Assembly (NCBI RefSeq): GCF_001562255.1
Contig: NZ_CP014301.1
Coordinates: 5,115,501 to 5,179,500 of the forward strand
Direction: 5' to 3'
Length of the DNA stretch: 64,000 nt
Source of the DNA: Bosea sp. PAMC 26642
GTDB lineage: Bacteria > Pseudomonadota > Alphaproteobacteria > Rhizobiales > Beijerinckiaceae
Under the pieces are notes generated by a model. That model was not told where the DNA came from. It did not search any database and saw only the letters and a program-made list of their open reading frames with translations. Shown piece by piece: positions 53,334 to 63,554 of the stretch. The position numbers were made by a program, and so were the translations under genes. Numbering within the stretch: the first letter of the stretch is position 1; each line of letters opens with the position of its first letter.

Positions 53334-53699
53334 TCAGCGGGCCGTAAAGAAGGTCAGCAGCACCTTGCCCTTCTCGCCGATCAGGCAGAGGAACCGGCGC
53401 GGCTTGTCCGACTTGTCGGTCCGCAGATAGGCCTCGCCCATGATGATCTTGGTGATCGGCGTGTCCTCGACTTTGGTTTCCGCCGTGGCGATCGTCGCGC
53501 CGTCCTCGTCGAGGTAGATATCCTTGATCTCAGGCTCCCGCGTCGAGATCGTATGAAGCGCCGCCGACTTGCAGGAAGCGATCTCCGGCGAGGCAGGCTT
53601 CTCCGACGGGGCGCCGGAGGTCGGGCCTGCGGTCTGTGCAAGGGCAGGTGCCGCTAACAGCGTTGCGATCAGCAGGGCGGTGGTGGTCAGGCGCGTCAT
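53334..53699 (-). CDS. Small secreted hypothetical protein
   Basis: Protein of 121 residues with signal peptide (MTRLTTTALLIATLLAAPAL). The mature part has two Cys (ASCKSAAL, FLCLIGEKG) and a strand-rich body. An ATG at 53708 would add three residues. Not recognised. Converges on the DUF2188 gene. Confidence 0.62.
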   Translation of the reverse strand: MTRLTTTALLIATLLAAPALAQTAGPTSGAPSEKPASPEIASCKSAALHTISTREPEIKDIYLDEDGATIATAETKVEDTPITKIIMGEAYLRTDKSDKPRRFLCLIGEKGKVLLTFFTAR

Positions 53700-53802
53700 G
53701 ATGGGCACTCTGGGGGAGGGTGCAGCTTCAACGCGCGAAAGGCGGGGAGGTTCGACCTCTTGGTGCGCGCGATGGCGCGCGCCAAGAGGTTTTTAGGCTG
53801 CC

Positions 53803-55035
53803 TCAGAGGCCCAGCTTCTTCTTCCGCTGCCCAAGCGTCCGCAGCCGCAGCGCATTCAGCTTGATGAACCCGGCCGCATCGCGGTGGTCATAGGCCACGG
53901 CGCCTTCCTCGAACGTCACCAGGTCCTGGTCGTATAGCGAATAGGGGCTCGAGCGCCCGACGACATGGACGCCGCCCTTGTAGAGCTTCAGCCGCACGGT
54001 CCCGGCGACGAACTCCTGGCTCTTGTCGATCAGCGCCTGCAGCATCTCGCGCTCGGGCGAGAACCAGAAGCCGTTATAGATCAGCTCGGCGTATTGCGGC
54101 ATGATCTGGTCCTTCAGATGGGCCGCGCCGCGGTCGAGCGTGATCGACTCGATGGCGCGATGTGCCACGGCCAGGATCGTGCCGCCGGGCGTCTCGTACA
54201 TGCCGCGCGACTTCATGCCGACGAAGCGGTTCTCGACGAGATCGAGCCGGCCGATGCCATTGTCGCGGCCGAGATCGTTGAGCCTGGCCAGCAGCGTCGC
54301 GGGCGACATTTTTTCGCCGTCGATCGCGGTTGCGTCGCCGGTTTCGAAATCGATCGTGATGTAGGTCGGCTTGTCGGGCGCGTCCTCGGGCGAGATCGTG
54401 CGCGAATAGACGTAGTCCGGCACCTCCTGCGCCGGATCCTCCAGAACCTTGCCCTCGGAGGAGGCGTGCAGCAGGTTGGCGTCGACCGAGAACGGCGCCT
54501 CGCCGCGCTTGTCCTTGGCGATCGGGATCTGGTGTTGTTCGGCAAAGGCGATCAACTGCTCGCGCGAGCGCAGGTCCCATTCGCGCCAGGGCGCGATCAC
54601 CACGACATCGGGCTTCAGCGCATAAGCCGTGAGTTCGAAACGGACCTGGTCGTTGCCCTTGCCGGTCGCCCCATGGGAGACGGCGTCGCCGCCGACCTTC
54701 TCGGCGATCTCGATCAGCTTCTTGGCGATGAGCGGCCGCGCGATCGAGGTCCCCAGCAGATAGACGCCCTCATAGGCGGCATTCGCCCGGAACATCGGGA
54801 AAACATAATCGCGCACGAACTCCTCGCGCAAATCCTCGATGAAGATGTTCTCCGGCTTGATGCCGAGGAGCAGCGCCTTGTCGCGCGCCGGTCCGAGCTC
54901 CTCGCCCTGCCCGAGATCGGCGGTGAAGGTCACGACCTCGCAGTTGTAGGTGATCTGGAGCCATTTCAGGATGATCGAGGTGTCCAGTCCGCCGGAATAG
55001 GCGAGGACGACCTTCTTCACGCTCTTGTCGGTCAT
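53803..55035 (-). CDS. argG: Argininosuccinate synthase
   Basis: Protein of 410 residues that joins citrulline and aspartate with ATP in arginine synthesis. The N-terminal PP-loop is [15 protein letters not shown]; other conserved blocks are [15 protein letters not shown] and [15 protein letters not shown]. Start [13 protein letters not shown] at 55035. It stands alone, with about 245 bp of upstream DNA. Confidence 0.96.
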   Translation of the reverse strand: MTDKSVKKVVLAYSGGLDTSIILKWLQITYNCEVVTFTADLGQGEELGPARDKALLLGIKPENIFIEDLREEFVRDYVFPMFRANAAYEGVYLLGTSIARPLIAKKLIEIAEKVGGDAVSHGATGKGNDQVRFELTAYALKPDVVVIAPWREWDLRSREQLIAFAEQHQIPIAKDKRGEAPFSVDANLLHASSEGKVLEDPAQEVPDYVYSRTISPEDAPDKPTYITIDFETGDATAIDGEKMSPATLLARLNDLGRDNGIGRLDLVENRFVGMKSRGMYETPGGTILAVAHRAIESITLDRGAAHLKDQIMPQYAELIYNGFWFSPEREMLQALIDKSQEFVAGTVRLKLYKGGVHVVGRSSPYSLYDQDLVTFEEGAVAYDHRDAAGFIKLNALRLRTLGQRKKKLGL

Positions 55036-55306
55036 GGCTGCTTTGTCCTGCTGTGGCGGCATCGGGCGATGCCGCGATCGTCGGGCCTTGGTCGGCCGCG
55101 TTTTGGGCTCAATGGCGCACTATCTCAGGGCCGGATGCGACGCAATCGGAACCTTTTGATTGATCTCGCGTCTTCCCCTGATGGATCGATGTTGATGACA
55201 TCCGTCCTGTTCGGGGAGGTTCGCCAGCCACCCTTGCAGTCGGATGCCGCGAGGCAGAAAGTCCGGTTGCGCGACTCAAACCCTAGACCATCGACTCGGA
55301 GGCCGA

Positions 55307-55915
55307 ATGCCGAATCGTCCTGTTCTGGACTTCTGGTACGAGTTCGCATCGACCTACTCCTGTCTGAGCGCCCTGAGGATCGAAGCCCTCGCCGATGAAG
55401 CGGGCATCACGCTGCGCTGGCGCCCGTTCCTGCTGGGGCCGATCTTCGCAGCGCAGGGCTGGACGACGTCGCCCTTCAATCTCTACCCCAACAAGGGCCG
55501 CTACATGTGGCGCGACATAGCGCGCCGAGCCGGCCGCAATGATATGAAGATCGTGCGGCCGGAGGTCTTTCCGCAGAACTCTCTGATTGCGGCGCGGCTG
55601 GCATTGGCAGGTCGCGAGGCGGGCTGGATGCCGGTCTTCTCGAAGGCGCTGTTCCACGCGCAGTTCTGCGAGGGCCGCAACATCGCCGAGGAGTCGGTGC
55701 TGAATGTTGCGCTCAAGCATGCAGGCGCCGACCCCGGCGTCGCCTTCCCGGCGTCGCGCAGCGAAGAGGTCAAGGGCCGCCTCAAGGCCGAGACCGAATA
55801 TGCAAAGTCGCTCGGCATCTTCGGCGCGCCGACCTTCGTGACCGAGGATGGCGAAGTCTTCTGGGGCGATGACCGGCTCGAAGAAGCGCTCGACTGGGCC
55901 AGAAACGGTCGCTGA
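55307..55915 (+). CDS. DsbA-family 2-hydroxychromene-2-carboxylate isomerase-like protein
   Basis: Glutathione-S-transferase-kappa-like protein of 202 residues starting MPNRPVLDFWYEFASTYSCL. The thioredoxin fold with a helical insert and the C-terminal signature GIFGAPTFVTEDGEVFWGDD fit the HCCA isomerase family, which otherwise acts in naphthalene degradation. In this setting the substrate is probably a housekeeping thiol-linked compound. Confidence 0.84.
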   Translation: MPNRPVLDFWYEFASTYSCLSALRIEALADEAGITLRWRPFLLGPIFAAQGWTTSPFNLYPNKGRYMWRDIARRAGRNDMKIVRPEVFPQNSLIAARLALAGREAGWMPVFSKALFHAQFCEGRNIAEESVLNVALKHAGADPGVAFPASRSEEVKGRLKAETEYAKSLGIFGAPTFVTEDGEVFWGDDRLEEALDWARNGR

Positions 55916-55925
55916 GGCCGATGCG

Positions 55926-56189
55926 CTAACTCCGGTTGTTCGTCTTCCAGCAGGCCGGGCTGGCGACCGACTTCCAGACGCCGTTCGCCTTGCAGGTGCT
56001 GAACGGCACCGTGCACAGGCGCGCCTCGCAGGCGCTGGGGCTGTTGGCGCTCTGGCACTTCTTGGTGCAGTCCGCGCTTATCTGCGAACAGGACAATTGC
56101 GAGGTCTTGCAGCCCTCCTGCGCGACGGCGGAACCGGCCATCGCTGCGAGCGCGATCAGCCCTGCCATGCTCGCGATCATCGTTCTCAT
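55926..56189 (-). CDS. Secreted Cys-rich small protein (chromosomal paralogue)
   Basis: Protein of 87 residues, with signal peptide ending GSAVAQ. The mature part (EGCKT, SCSQI, CTKKC, CEARLC, CWKTNNRS) matches the island protein at 36175-36444 in spacing and nearly in wording, sharing CKANGVWK exactly. The number of Cys suggests several disulfides. Function unknown. Confidence 0.7.
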   Translation of the reverse strand: MRTMIASMAGLIALAAMAGSAVAQEGCKTSQLSCSQISADCTKKCQSANSPSACEARLCTVPFSTCKANGVWKSVASPACWKTNNRS

Positions 56190-56269
56190 GATCGACCCTC
56201 CTGTCTTCCCTTGGGGAAGGTTAATCTTATGTTGCCGGCGCCGTCTACTGCGCGTTGCGGTCAGCGGGT

Positions 56270-57346
56270 TCAGTGGCCAGAAGGCGGCCGCGCCCAGGGT
56301 CCGCGCGTCGCGGGGTCGCGCGTGGCAACATCCTCGACCATGTTCGGAATCGGCTGACGCTCGGCCATGAGGGGAGGGTGCGGCGGCATCGCCGGCATGC
56401 GCCCGCCCGCCGTCTCGACCAGCGCCTGCACGCGCTTGGTGACGGAAGGGTGCGTCGAGAACAGGTCGGCGAAATCGTCGGGGTCGTTCTCGAAGCACAT
56501 GTCCATCACACCAGACGGCACGCCCTCGATATCGGCTCGACCGGCGATCTTCAGCAGCGCCGAGATCATCGCGTCGGGGTTCTTCGTCAACTCGACGGCA
56601 CCGGCGTCGGCGAGATATTCGCGCGAGCGCGACAGCGAGAGCCGGATCAGGACCGCCAGGAACCATGACACGGCGATCACGGCCACGCCGAGCAGGATCG
56701 CCAGGCCGCTACCCTTCTTGCTGTCGTCCGACGAAACGCGGACCCGCCCTGCGCTGCGGAATACGACCTCTCCGATCAGCGAGATCACGCCGGCGATGAC
56801 GATGGCGATGATCATCAGCCGGACGTCGCCATTGCGGATATGCGTCAGTTCATGGGCCAGCACCGCCTCGATCTCGGCATCGTCGAGCTGGGCGAGCAAG
56901 CCGGTCGTCACCGTGACCGTGAACTGCTTCTCGTTGACGCCGCTGGCAAAGGCATTCAGCGCCTCGCTTTCGACGATGGCGAGCTTGGGCACAGTCAGTC
57001 CACGCGAGATGCAAAGGTTTTCCAGCATTCGGTAGAGCTTGGGGTTGTCGTCTCGAGCGATGCCCTTGGCGCCCGAGACGGCGCCGATCAGCCCGACATT
57101 GATCCGAAAGCCGATGAAGACCCAGGCCGCCGTGCCCGCCGTGATGAAGGGCAGCCACGACCAGAACACCCGCCCGGCCTCACCGAAGGCGGTGCGCCCG
57201 CGCGGCACGCCGCCATAGCCGAGCCCGATCAGGATCAGGCCCCAGGCCGTGAGATAGGCGAGCGCGAACAGCCCGACGATCAGGAGGTTGGACCTGATCC
57301 GGTTGTTGCGCTGATGCGTGTAGAGCCCGAAGGCCTGACCGACCAT
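56270..57346 (-). CDS. M48-family membrane zinc metalloprotease
   Basis: Membrane protease of 358 residues related to HtpX. Two N-terminal membrane helices precede the zinc motif HELTH (VLAHELTHIRNGD); the third ligand Glu is in SRSREYLADAGAVEL. Further helices flank the site. It lies 34 bp downstream of lemA on the same strand, a pairing common in bacteria. Probably degrades damaged membrane proteins. Confidence 0.88.
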   Translation of the reverse strand: MVGQAFGLYTHQRNNRIRSNLLIVGLFALAYLTAWGLILIGLGYGGVPRGRTAFGEAGRVFWSWLPFITAGTAAWVFIGFRINVGLIGAVSGAKGIARDDNPKLYRMLENLCISRGLTVPKLAIVESEALNAFASGVNEKQFTVTVTTGLLAQLDDAEIEAVLAHELTHIRNGDVRLMIIAIVIAGVISLIGEVVFRSAGRVRVSSDDSKKGSGLAILLGVAVIAVSWFLAVLIRLSLSRSREYLADAGAVELTKNPDAMISALLKIAGRADIEGVPSGVMDMCFENDPDDFADLFSTHPSVTKRVQALVETAGGRMPAMPPHPPLMAERQPIPNMVEDVATRDPATRGPWARPPSGH

Positions 57347-57380
57347 TGCCGCCGCCCCGTCTGCCGGCCGCGCGCCGGCG

Positions 57381-57938
57381 TCAGAACTTCACGCTCGGCG
57401 GCGCCTCGATCTGCGTGCGGACGGTCTCGCCGACATCGAAGAACTCGCGCGGCGTGAAGCCCATCTGCGGGGCGAACAGCATCGCCGGAAAGGCCTGGAT
57501 CGCGGCATTGAACTCGCCGACGGCGTTGTTGAAGAAACGCCGGGCCGCCGCGAGCTTGTCCTCGACATTGCCGAGATCGACCTGGAGCTGCTGGAAATTC
57601 GCGCTCGCCTTGAGGTCGGGATAGGCCTCGCCCAGCGCCAGCAGCCGGCCGACCGCGCCCGACAATTGCTGTTCGGCCGCAGCCTTGTCCTGCACGCTGC
57701 CGGCGCCCTGGGCGGCATTGCGGGCGGCGACCACCGCATCGAGAGTCGATTTCTCGTGCGTCGCATAGCCCTTCACCGTCTCGACCAGATTGGGGATCAG
57801 GTCGTGGCGCTGCTTCAGCTGGACGTCGATGTCGGCAAAGGCTTGGCCGACACGCTGCCGCATCGCCACCAGACCGTTATAGGTCATGATCCCGTAGACG
57901 ACGAGGGCCGCCAGCAGCCCCAAGATGACCCAGCCCAT
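57381..57938 (-). CDS. LemA family protein
   Basis: Protein of 185 residues with one N-terminal membrane helix (VILGLLAALVVYGIMTYNGL) and a long helical bundle. RQRVGQAFADIDVQLKQRHD LIPNLVETVKGYA is the family signature. Start MGWVILGLL at 57938. Co-transcribed with the M48 protease. Confidence 0.9.
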   Translation of the reverse strand: MGWVILGLLAALVVYGIMTYNGLVAMRQRVGQAFADIDVQLKQRHDLIPNLVETVKGYATHEKSTLDAVVAARNAAQGAGSVQDKAAAEQQLSGAVGRLLALGEAYPDLKASANFQQLQVDLGNVEDKLAAARRFFNNAVGEFNAAIQAFPAMLFAPQMGFTPREFFDVGETVRTQIEAPPSVKF

Positions 57939-58176
57939 GACGCGCTCCTGCCTGCGGTCGAAATCCGGTCGCAACCTTGCACGAAGGGCGACGTTGGGGA
58001 AGACGGGCCGCAGCTTCGATCAAGGCGAGGCTTGAAGGCCACTGCCCACCTGATTTCATGCAATCGACGCAACCCTGCCCAGACTTGGGCGCATCAATTT
58101 TTTAACATTCTAATTCAAAACAGAAGCGGGCGCTGCGTCACTATCATGCCCCAAAAAATATCGGGAGTAGAAAGCT

Positions 58177-60006
58177 ATGAGAATGCCGTTCTTGGGGTCA
58201 GGAGGCTCAGTTTCAGGCGAAGGCGCGGCGATAAGGCGCTCTCAAGCCGTCATAGAATTCGACATTTCAGGGAATATTATCGACGCCAACCAGAATTTTA
58301 TTGGCGTTGTCGGGTACTCTCTTGCAGAAATTATTGGAAAACATCATCGGATGTTTGTCGATGAGGCGTATCGCGCTTCTGCCGAGTATGCGGAATTGTG
58401 GGCGCGCCTGAATCGCGGCGAGGCGATCGAGGCTCAGTTCCTGCGCATCGCGAAGGGCGGCAAGCGGGTCTGGCTACAGGCGACCTACACGCCGATTCTC
58501 AACAGCTTCGGCAAGCCTGTCAAAGTGATCAAGTTCGCGACCGACATCACCGCACAGAAGGACGCAGTGGCAAATCTGGAAGGCCAGATCGCCGCCATCC
58601 GCAAGTCGCAGGCCGTCATCGAGTTCGATCTTTCCGGCATGATCCTCGATGCGAACGATAATTTTCTCGTCGCCGTGGGCTACACCCTAGCCGATATCGA
58701 GGGCAAGCATCATCGCCTGTTCGTCGATCCGGCCGAGCATAACGGCGAGGCCTATCGCCGGTTCTGGGAGAAGCTCGGGCGCGGCGAGTATGACGAGGGT
58801 CAGTATCGCCGCCTCGGCAAGGGCGGGCGGGAGATCTGGCTCCAGGCCAGCTACAACCCGATCTTCGACGCGCTGGGCAAGCCCTTCAAAGTCGTAAAAT
58901 ACGCCACCGACATCACTGCCAACAAGTTGGCTCAGGATGCGCTACGGGCCGCCGTCGCCGACACCCGTGATGTCGTCAATGCTGCCATGGCACGGGATCT
59001 GACGCAGCGCGTCTCGCTTCAGGGCAAGACCGGCGAGATCGCCGAACTCTGCGGCGGCATCAACGAATTGGTCGATTCCTTCGCCGAGGTCATCCGGACC
59101 GTGTCGACGATTTCGCAACGGATCACCACCGGCGCCGACCGCATCGGCGAGGACAGCCACGATCTGGCCCAACGGACCGAAGAGCAGGCGAGCAGCCTCG
59201 AGGAAACGGCGGCCACGACGGAAGAACTCGCGGCTTCGGTCAAGCAGAGCGCCGAGCGCGCCCGGGAGGCGACGAGCCTCGGCGAAACCGCCAACGGCAT
59301 CGCCAATCGCGGCGGCGGCATCGTGGGCGACGCGGTGGTGGCGATGGAGCGGATTGAAAAGGCATCCAGCGATATCGCCGAGATCATCACGGTCATCGAC
59401 AACATCGCCTTCCAGACCAATCTGCTGGCGCTGAACGCGGCGGTGGAAGCCGCGCGGGCCGGCGATGCCGGCAAGGGCTTCGCGGTCGTCGCCTCCGAGG
59501 TCCGCGCCTTGGCGCAGCGCTCCAGCGAGGCTGCCAACGACATCAAGAAGCTGATTACGAATTCGACGCAGGAGGTCGCGACCGGTGTCAGGCTGGTGAA
59601 GGACGCCGGCTCGGCTCTGTCCGAAATCGTCGGCTCCTCGACGAGCGTCGCCGCCGCGCTTGCCGACATCTCCAGCGCTTCCAACGAGCAGGCCAACGGC
59701 ATCGAGGAGGTCGCCAAGGTCGTCGCCCATATGGACGACATGACCCAGCGCAACTCGAGCATGGCCGACCAGAGCGCCGGCGTCGCGCGCGAGCTTCAGA
59801 CGGCGACGGGTTCGCTCAAGCAGATGGTCGAGAACTTCAAGATCGCCGGCGGTGCTTCGGCACGCGACCTCGGCGCCAGCGTGATCGCCGAACTGAGGCA
59901 GGCCGCGCCCCATATGGCGCTGGCTCGCGCCGGGGCTACCCAGCCGGCGGCCCGGCCGCAGCGTCGCGCCGCCGGCGGGGCGGCGAGCGGCTGGTCGGAA
60001 TTCTGA
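58177..60006 (+). CDS. Soluble PAS-PAS methyl-accepting chemotaxis protein
   Basis: Cytoplasmic receptor of 609 residues without membrane helices. Two tandem PAS domains (about 20-135 and 140-258) begin with near-identical SQAVIEFDxSGxIxDAN strands and end FATDITAQK and YATDITANK, a clear duplication. They may bind haem or flavin; no residue proves it. The signalling hairpin contains [20 protein letters not shown]. The C-terminus GWSEF is a W-x-x-F tether as in the 43.3 kb receptor. Confidence 0.9.
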   Translation: MRMPFLGSGGSVSGEGAAIRRSQAVIEFDISGNIIDANQNFIGVVGYSLAEIIGKHHRMFVDEAYRASAEYAELWARLNRGEAIEAQFLRIAKGGKRVWLQATYTPILNSFGKPVKVIKFATDITAQKDAVANLEGQIAAIRKSQAVIEFDLSGMILDANDNFLVAVGYTLADIEGKHHRLFVDPAEHNGEAYRRFWEKLGRGEYDEGQYRRLGKGGREIWLQASYNPIFDALGKPFKVVKYATDITANKLAQDALRAAVADTRDVVNAAMARDLTQRVSLQGKTGEIAELCGGINELVDSFAEVIRTVSTISQRITTGADRIGEDSHDLAQRTEEQASSLEETAATTEELAASVKQSAERAREATSLGETANGIANRGGGIVGDAVVAMERIEKASSDIAEIITVIDNIAFQTNLLALNAAVEAARAGDAGKGFAVVASEVRALAQRSSEAANDIKKLITNSTQEVATGVRLVKDAGSALSEIVGSSTSVAAALADISSASNEQANGIEEVAKVVAHMDDMTQRNSSMADQSAGVARELQTATGSLKQMVENFKIAGGASARDLGASVIAELRQAAPHMALARAGATQPAARPQRRAAGGAASGWSEF

Positions 60007-60071
60007 GACCTTCGATCCAGGCGCGCATCGATGGCGCCCGGCATTGACCGGCCGCCCAAAGCGAGCCGGCG

Positions 60072-60737
60072 TCAATCCCCGCTATAGCGCTCTTCCGCCC
60101 ATGGGTTACCGCGGCCGTGATAGCCGCGCACCTCCCAAAATCCTGGCTGGTTGGCGGTCGTGAACTCGATCCGCTTCAGCCATTTCGCGCTCTTCCAGAA
60201 ATACAGCTTTGGCACCACCAGCCGCACCGGGCCGCCATGCTCGGTCGTCAGCGGCTCGCCTTCCCAGGAATGCGCCAGCAGCACGTCCGCACCGGCAAAA
60301 TCCTCCAGCGTCAGGTTGGTGGTGTAGCCGTCATTGGAATGCAGCACCACGAAGCCGGCGTCGGGTTTCGGCTGTACGAGGTCGAGCAGCGTCCGCGTCG
60401 ATACGCCCTCCCAGCGATTGTCGTAGCGCGACCAGGTCGTGACGCAGTGGATGTCGGAGACCTCGCTCGTCTGCTCCTGCGCCATGAACTCGGCCCAGCG
60501 CCAGTGCTGCGGCTGCTCGACCGCGCCGTCGATGTCGAGCGTCCAGTTCGCCGTCGCGACATCCGGCTGCAGCCCGAGATCGAGCACCGGCCAATCCTTC
60601 ACGAGATGCTGCCCGGGCGGCAGCCGATCGCTTTCGGGCCGTGCGATGCGGCCGGTCAGGAACTTGGCCGAGCGCGCCCAGGCCTGCTTGGTGCGGGTGA
60701 GCTTGCTGTCGGCGGGCGTGTCGGGGTCGTCGGTCAT
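60072..60737 (-). CDS. Sulfite-oxidase-like molybdopterin oxidoreductase
   Basis: Protein of 221 residues of the oxidoreductase molybdopterin-binding family. The Mo-ligand Cys is in DIHCVTTWSRYDNRW; other family blocks are LLLAHSWEGEPLT-like sequence near the middle, and GGPVRLVVPKLYFWKSAKW. There is no Tat signal, so a cytoplasmic location is likely, unlike MsrP. Start MTDDPDTPADSK at 60737. Confidence 0.85.
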   Translation of the reverse strand: MTDDPDTPADSKLTRTKQAWARSAKFLTGRIARPESDRLPPGQHLVKDWPVLDLGLQPDVATANWTLDIDGAVEQPQHWRWAEFMAQEQTSEVSDIHCVTTWSRYDNRWEGVSTRTLLDLVQPKPDAGFVVLHSNDGYTTNLTLEDFAGADVLLAHSWEGEPLTTEHGGPVRLVVPKLYFWKSAKWLKRIEFTTANQPGFWEVRGYHGRGNPWAEERYSGD

Positions 60738-60825
60738 TGCAGCCTCATGTATATACGAGGATTGACATGGCTTTTCGTGCTCGCCATTTTGCATGAGAAG
60801 AGATCGCTGCGCAGGAGGAAAGTCG

Positions 60826-61059
60826 ATGGCCACCACCCGTGCCTTCAGATCCGGCAACAGCCAGGCGATCCGCGTCCCGGCCGAGATGGCGTTCGAGGAT
60901 GGCGAGGAGTTGACGATCACGCGTCATGGCGACGTGCTGACGATCCTGCCGAAGCGCGAAGGTCTTCGGCAGGTCCTCGAAGAGCTTCTTGCAGCCCCAC
61001 CGCTGCCGCCTTCCGAGCCGATCGAGCGAATCGAGCTGCCTGAACGAGAGCGGTATTGA
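60826..61059 (+). CDS. AbrB/MazE-type antitoxin (VapB)
   Basis: Protein of 77 residues. MATTRAFRSGNSQAIRVPAE begins a swapped-hairpin AbrB fold, and the Pro/Glu-rich tail (PPLPPSEPIERIELPERERY) should bind the toxin. Start at 60826 behind AGGAGG; four bases separate it from the toxin. Confidence 0.82.
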   Translation: MATTRAFRSGNSQAIRVPAEMAFEDGEELTITRHGDVLTILPKREGLRQVLEELLAAPPLPPSEPIERIELPERERY

Positions 61060-61062
61060 GAA

Positions 61063-61461
61063 GTGGGCTTTCTGCTCGACACCAACGTCGTCATTGATGC
61101 CCGTGACGGCGTGCGGTCCGTCCTGCGGAAAATGATCGAGCACGAAGGCGCCGTGTTGGTGTCAGCTCTGAGCATCGCCGAGCTTCAGAGAGGGCTAAGC
61201 TCGAACCATCAGGATGCGTCGGGCCGTCGCATCCGGCTGGAGAAGTTACTGGCAAACCTGCCCGTCGTTGCCTTCGGCAAGGCTCAGGCCGAGGCCTACG
61301 GAGCGATCTTGTCGGCGCAGGGCTGGGTCCGCAGTCGCGACTTCGACCGCATGATCGCGGGCCACGCGATCAGCTTGGGCGCCACCCTCGTCACCAACAA
61401 CGAGCGCGACTTCCGCGACATCCCCGGCCTCAAGGTCGAGAACTGGCTGACTGAGGGCTGA
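61063..61461 (+). CDS. VapC-family PIN-domain toxin
   Basis: Protein of 132 residues, GTG start. PIN residues are Asp in FLLDTNVVIDA, Glu in SIAELQRGL, Asp in RDFDRMIAGHA and Asp in NNERDF. The antitoxin partner here is of AbrB type, unlike the 51.5 kb pair, so the two modules are unrelated acquisitions. Confidence 0.86.
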   Translation: MGFLLDTNVVIDARDGVRSVLRKMIEHEGAVLVSALSIAELQRGLSSNHQDASGRRIRLEKLLANLPVVAFGKAQAEAYGAILSAQGWVRSRDFDRMIAGHAISLGATLVTNNERDFRDIPGLKVENWLTEG

Positions 61462-61767
61462 AGCGCCTTCGCCCTTGCCCTCGCGGCCCATTTCCACTAC
61501 ATCGCGCCTGTCCGATAAGGCCGTGATCGATCACAGCCGGGGGCGGCCTTTCAGGCCGGCTCCCGTTTCGTGTTTGGGGCGGATCGTTCGGATGCGGATC
61601 TGAACCGGCGGCCATGCGCCGCCCGCTCCAGCCCCGGCGCCTTCAGGCGCGGGCCAGGGCGGGCAAGCCTCGCAAGGGGTGCCGACGGAACGGTCCGGCC
61701 TGCCACACCAACCCAATCGGCGCTTGCCGGACATCCGCGGGATACGCGGCCGGCGTCAGGAGTATAC
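61462..61767 (+). promoter_or_regulatory. rpsA upstream region
   Basis: About 305 bp between vapC and rpsA with no credible gene. It is rich in short GC inverted repeats (GGGGGCGGCCTTTCAGGCCG near 61541, GGCGCCTTCAGGCGC near 61638). S1 leaders are commonly autoregulated, and a structured leader would fit; this is inference. Confidence 0.4.
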
Positions 61768-63474
61768 ATGTCAGCTGTGGAAAGCTTTTCGGGCCGCGAG
61801 GATTTCGCCGCCCTTCTCGAGGAATCCTTCGGTCAGAACGAAGCCCTCGAAGGTTCCGTCATCAAGGGCATCGTCGTCGCCATCGAAAAAGACATGGCGA
61901 TCATCGATGTCGGCCTGAAGACGGAAGGGCGCGTCGCGCTCAAGGAATTCAACGGCCCCGGCCGTGACCAGGACATCAAGGTCGGCGACGAGGTCGAGGT
62001 CTATCTGGACCGGATCGAGAACGCGCTCGGCGAAGCCGTCATCTCGCGCGACAAGGCGCGCCGCGAGGAGAGCTGGGTCAAGCTCGAGAAGGCCTTCGAG
62101 GCTCGCGAGAAGGTTTCCGGCGTCATCTTCAACACCGTCAAGGGCGGCTACACCGTCGATCTCGACGGCGCCGTGGCCTTCCTGCCGCGTTCGCAGGTCG
62201 ACATCCGTCCGATCCGCGACGTCGGCCCGCTGATGGGCCAGCCGCAGCCCTTCGAGATCCTCAAGATGGATCGCCGCCGCGGCAACATCGTCGTGTCGCG
62301 CCGCACCGTCCTCGAAGAGACCCGCGCCGAAGCCCGTTCCGAGCTGGTCGCCAGCCTCGAAGAGGGTCAGGTCATCGACGGCGTCGTCAAGAACATCACC
62401 GAATACGGTGCGTTCGTCGATCTGGGCGGCATCGACGGCCTGCTCCATGTCACCGACATGGCCTGGCGTCGCGTCAACCACCCGTCCGAGGTCGTGACCA
62501 TCGGCCAGTCGGTCAAGGTCAAGATCATCAAGATCAACCAGGACACGCACCGCATCTCGCTCGGCATCAAGCAGCTGCTTGCCGATCCGTGGGATGGCAT
62601 TGCGGCGCGTTACCCCGTCGGTGCGCGCCTCAAGGGTCGCGTCACCAACATCACGGACTACGGCGCCTTCGTCGAAGTGGAGCCGGGTATCGAAGGCCTG
62701 ATCCACGTCTCCGAGATGTCCTGGACCAAGAAGAACGTCCACCCCGGCAAGATCGTCTCGACCTCCCAGGAAGTCGACGTCGCGATCCTCGAGGTCGATC
62801 AGGTCAAGCGCCGCATCTCGCTGGGTCTCAAGCAGACCCTGCGCAACCCCTGGGAGGTCTTCGCGGAGACCCATCCGACCGGTTCGACGGTCGAGGGCGA
62901 GGTCAAGAACAAGACCGAGTTCGGCCTGTTCCTGGGTCTCGAAGGCGATATCGACGGCATGATCCATCTCTCCGATCTCGACTGGAACCGTCCGGGCGAG
63001 CAGGTCATCGAGGAATACAAGAAGGGCGACATGCTGCAGGCTGTCGTTCTCGATGTGGACGTCGAGAAGGAGCGCATCTCGCTCGGCCTGAAGCAGCTCG
63101 GCGGCGATCCCTTCGTGGAGGCCGGCGAGTTCAAGAAGGGTCAGGTCGTCACCTGCGAGGTGATCGAGGTCAAGGAAGGCGGTCTTGATGTCAAGATCAC
63201 CGGAACCGACATGACCACCTTCATCAAGCGCGCCGAAATCGCCCGCGAGCGCGCCGATCAGCGCCCCGAGCGCTTCGCCGCCGGCGAGAAGGTCGATGCC
63301 CGCGTCATCCTCTTCGACAAGAAGGCGCGCAAGATCCAGGTCTCGATCAAGGCCCTGGAGATGGCCGAGGAGAAGGAGGCGATGGCGCAGTACGGCTCCG
63401 CCGACTCCGGCGCTTCGCTCGGCGACATCCTGGGCGCCGCCCTCAAGAAGGCGACGACCACCGACAAGAAGTGA
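61768..63474 (+). CDS. rpsA: 30S ribosomal protein S1
   Basis: Ribosomal protein of 568 residues that melts mRNA at the 30S initiation step. Start [20 protein letters not shown]. Six S1 RNA-binding repeats follow, the central ones with clear signatures ([40 protein letters not shown]). Full length. Followed by a strong terminator. Confidence 0.97.
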   Translation: MSAVESFSGREDFAALLEESFGQNEALEGSVIKGIVVAIEKDMAIIDVGLKTEGRVALKEFNGPGRDQDIKVGDEVEVYLDRIENALGEAVISRDKARREESWVKLEKAFEAREKVSGVIFNTVKGGYTVDLDGAVAFLPRSQVDIRPIRDVGPLMGQPQPFEILKMDRRRGNIVVSRRTVLEETRAEARSELVASLEEGQVIDGVVKNITEYGAFVDLGGIDGLLHVTDMAWRRVNHPSEVVTIGQSVKVKIIKINQDTHRISLGIKQLLADPWDGIAARYPVGARLKGRVTNITDYGAFVEVEPGIEGLIHVSEMSWTKKNVHPGKIVSTSQEVDVAILEVDQVKRRISLGLKQTLRNPWEVFAETHPTGSTVEGEVKNKTEFGLFLGLEGDIDGMIHLSDLDWNRPGEQVIEEYKKGDMLQAVVLDVDVEKERISLGLKQLGGDPFVEAGEFKKGQVVTCEVIEVKEGGLDVKITGTDMTTFIKRAEIARERADQRPERFAAGEKVDARVILFDKKARKIQVSIKALEMAEEKEAMAQYGSADSGASLGDILGAALKKATTTDKK

Positions 63475-63510
63475 GGTTTCGGCCGCGAAAGCGGCCGGCT
63501 CATCAGACCA

Positions 63511-63545
63511 GCCCGCGCGGAGCGATCCGCGCGGGCTTTTGTTTC
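63511..63545 (+). terminator. rpsA intrinsic terminator
   Basis: GCCCGCGCGG and CCGCGCGGGC form a perfect 10-bp stem with a 6-nt loop, followed by TTTTGTTT. A second small hairpin (GGCCGCGAAAGCGGCC) lies just before it. Confidence 0.88.
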
Positions 63546-63554
63546 GGACCACCT

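Noticed and set aside
61771..63552. Long minus-strand open frame (593 codons) opposite rpsA
   Set aside because: Shadow of the S1 repeats; periodic composition follows rpsA.
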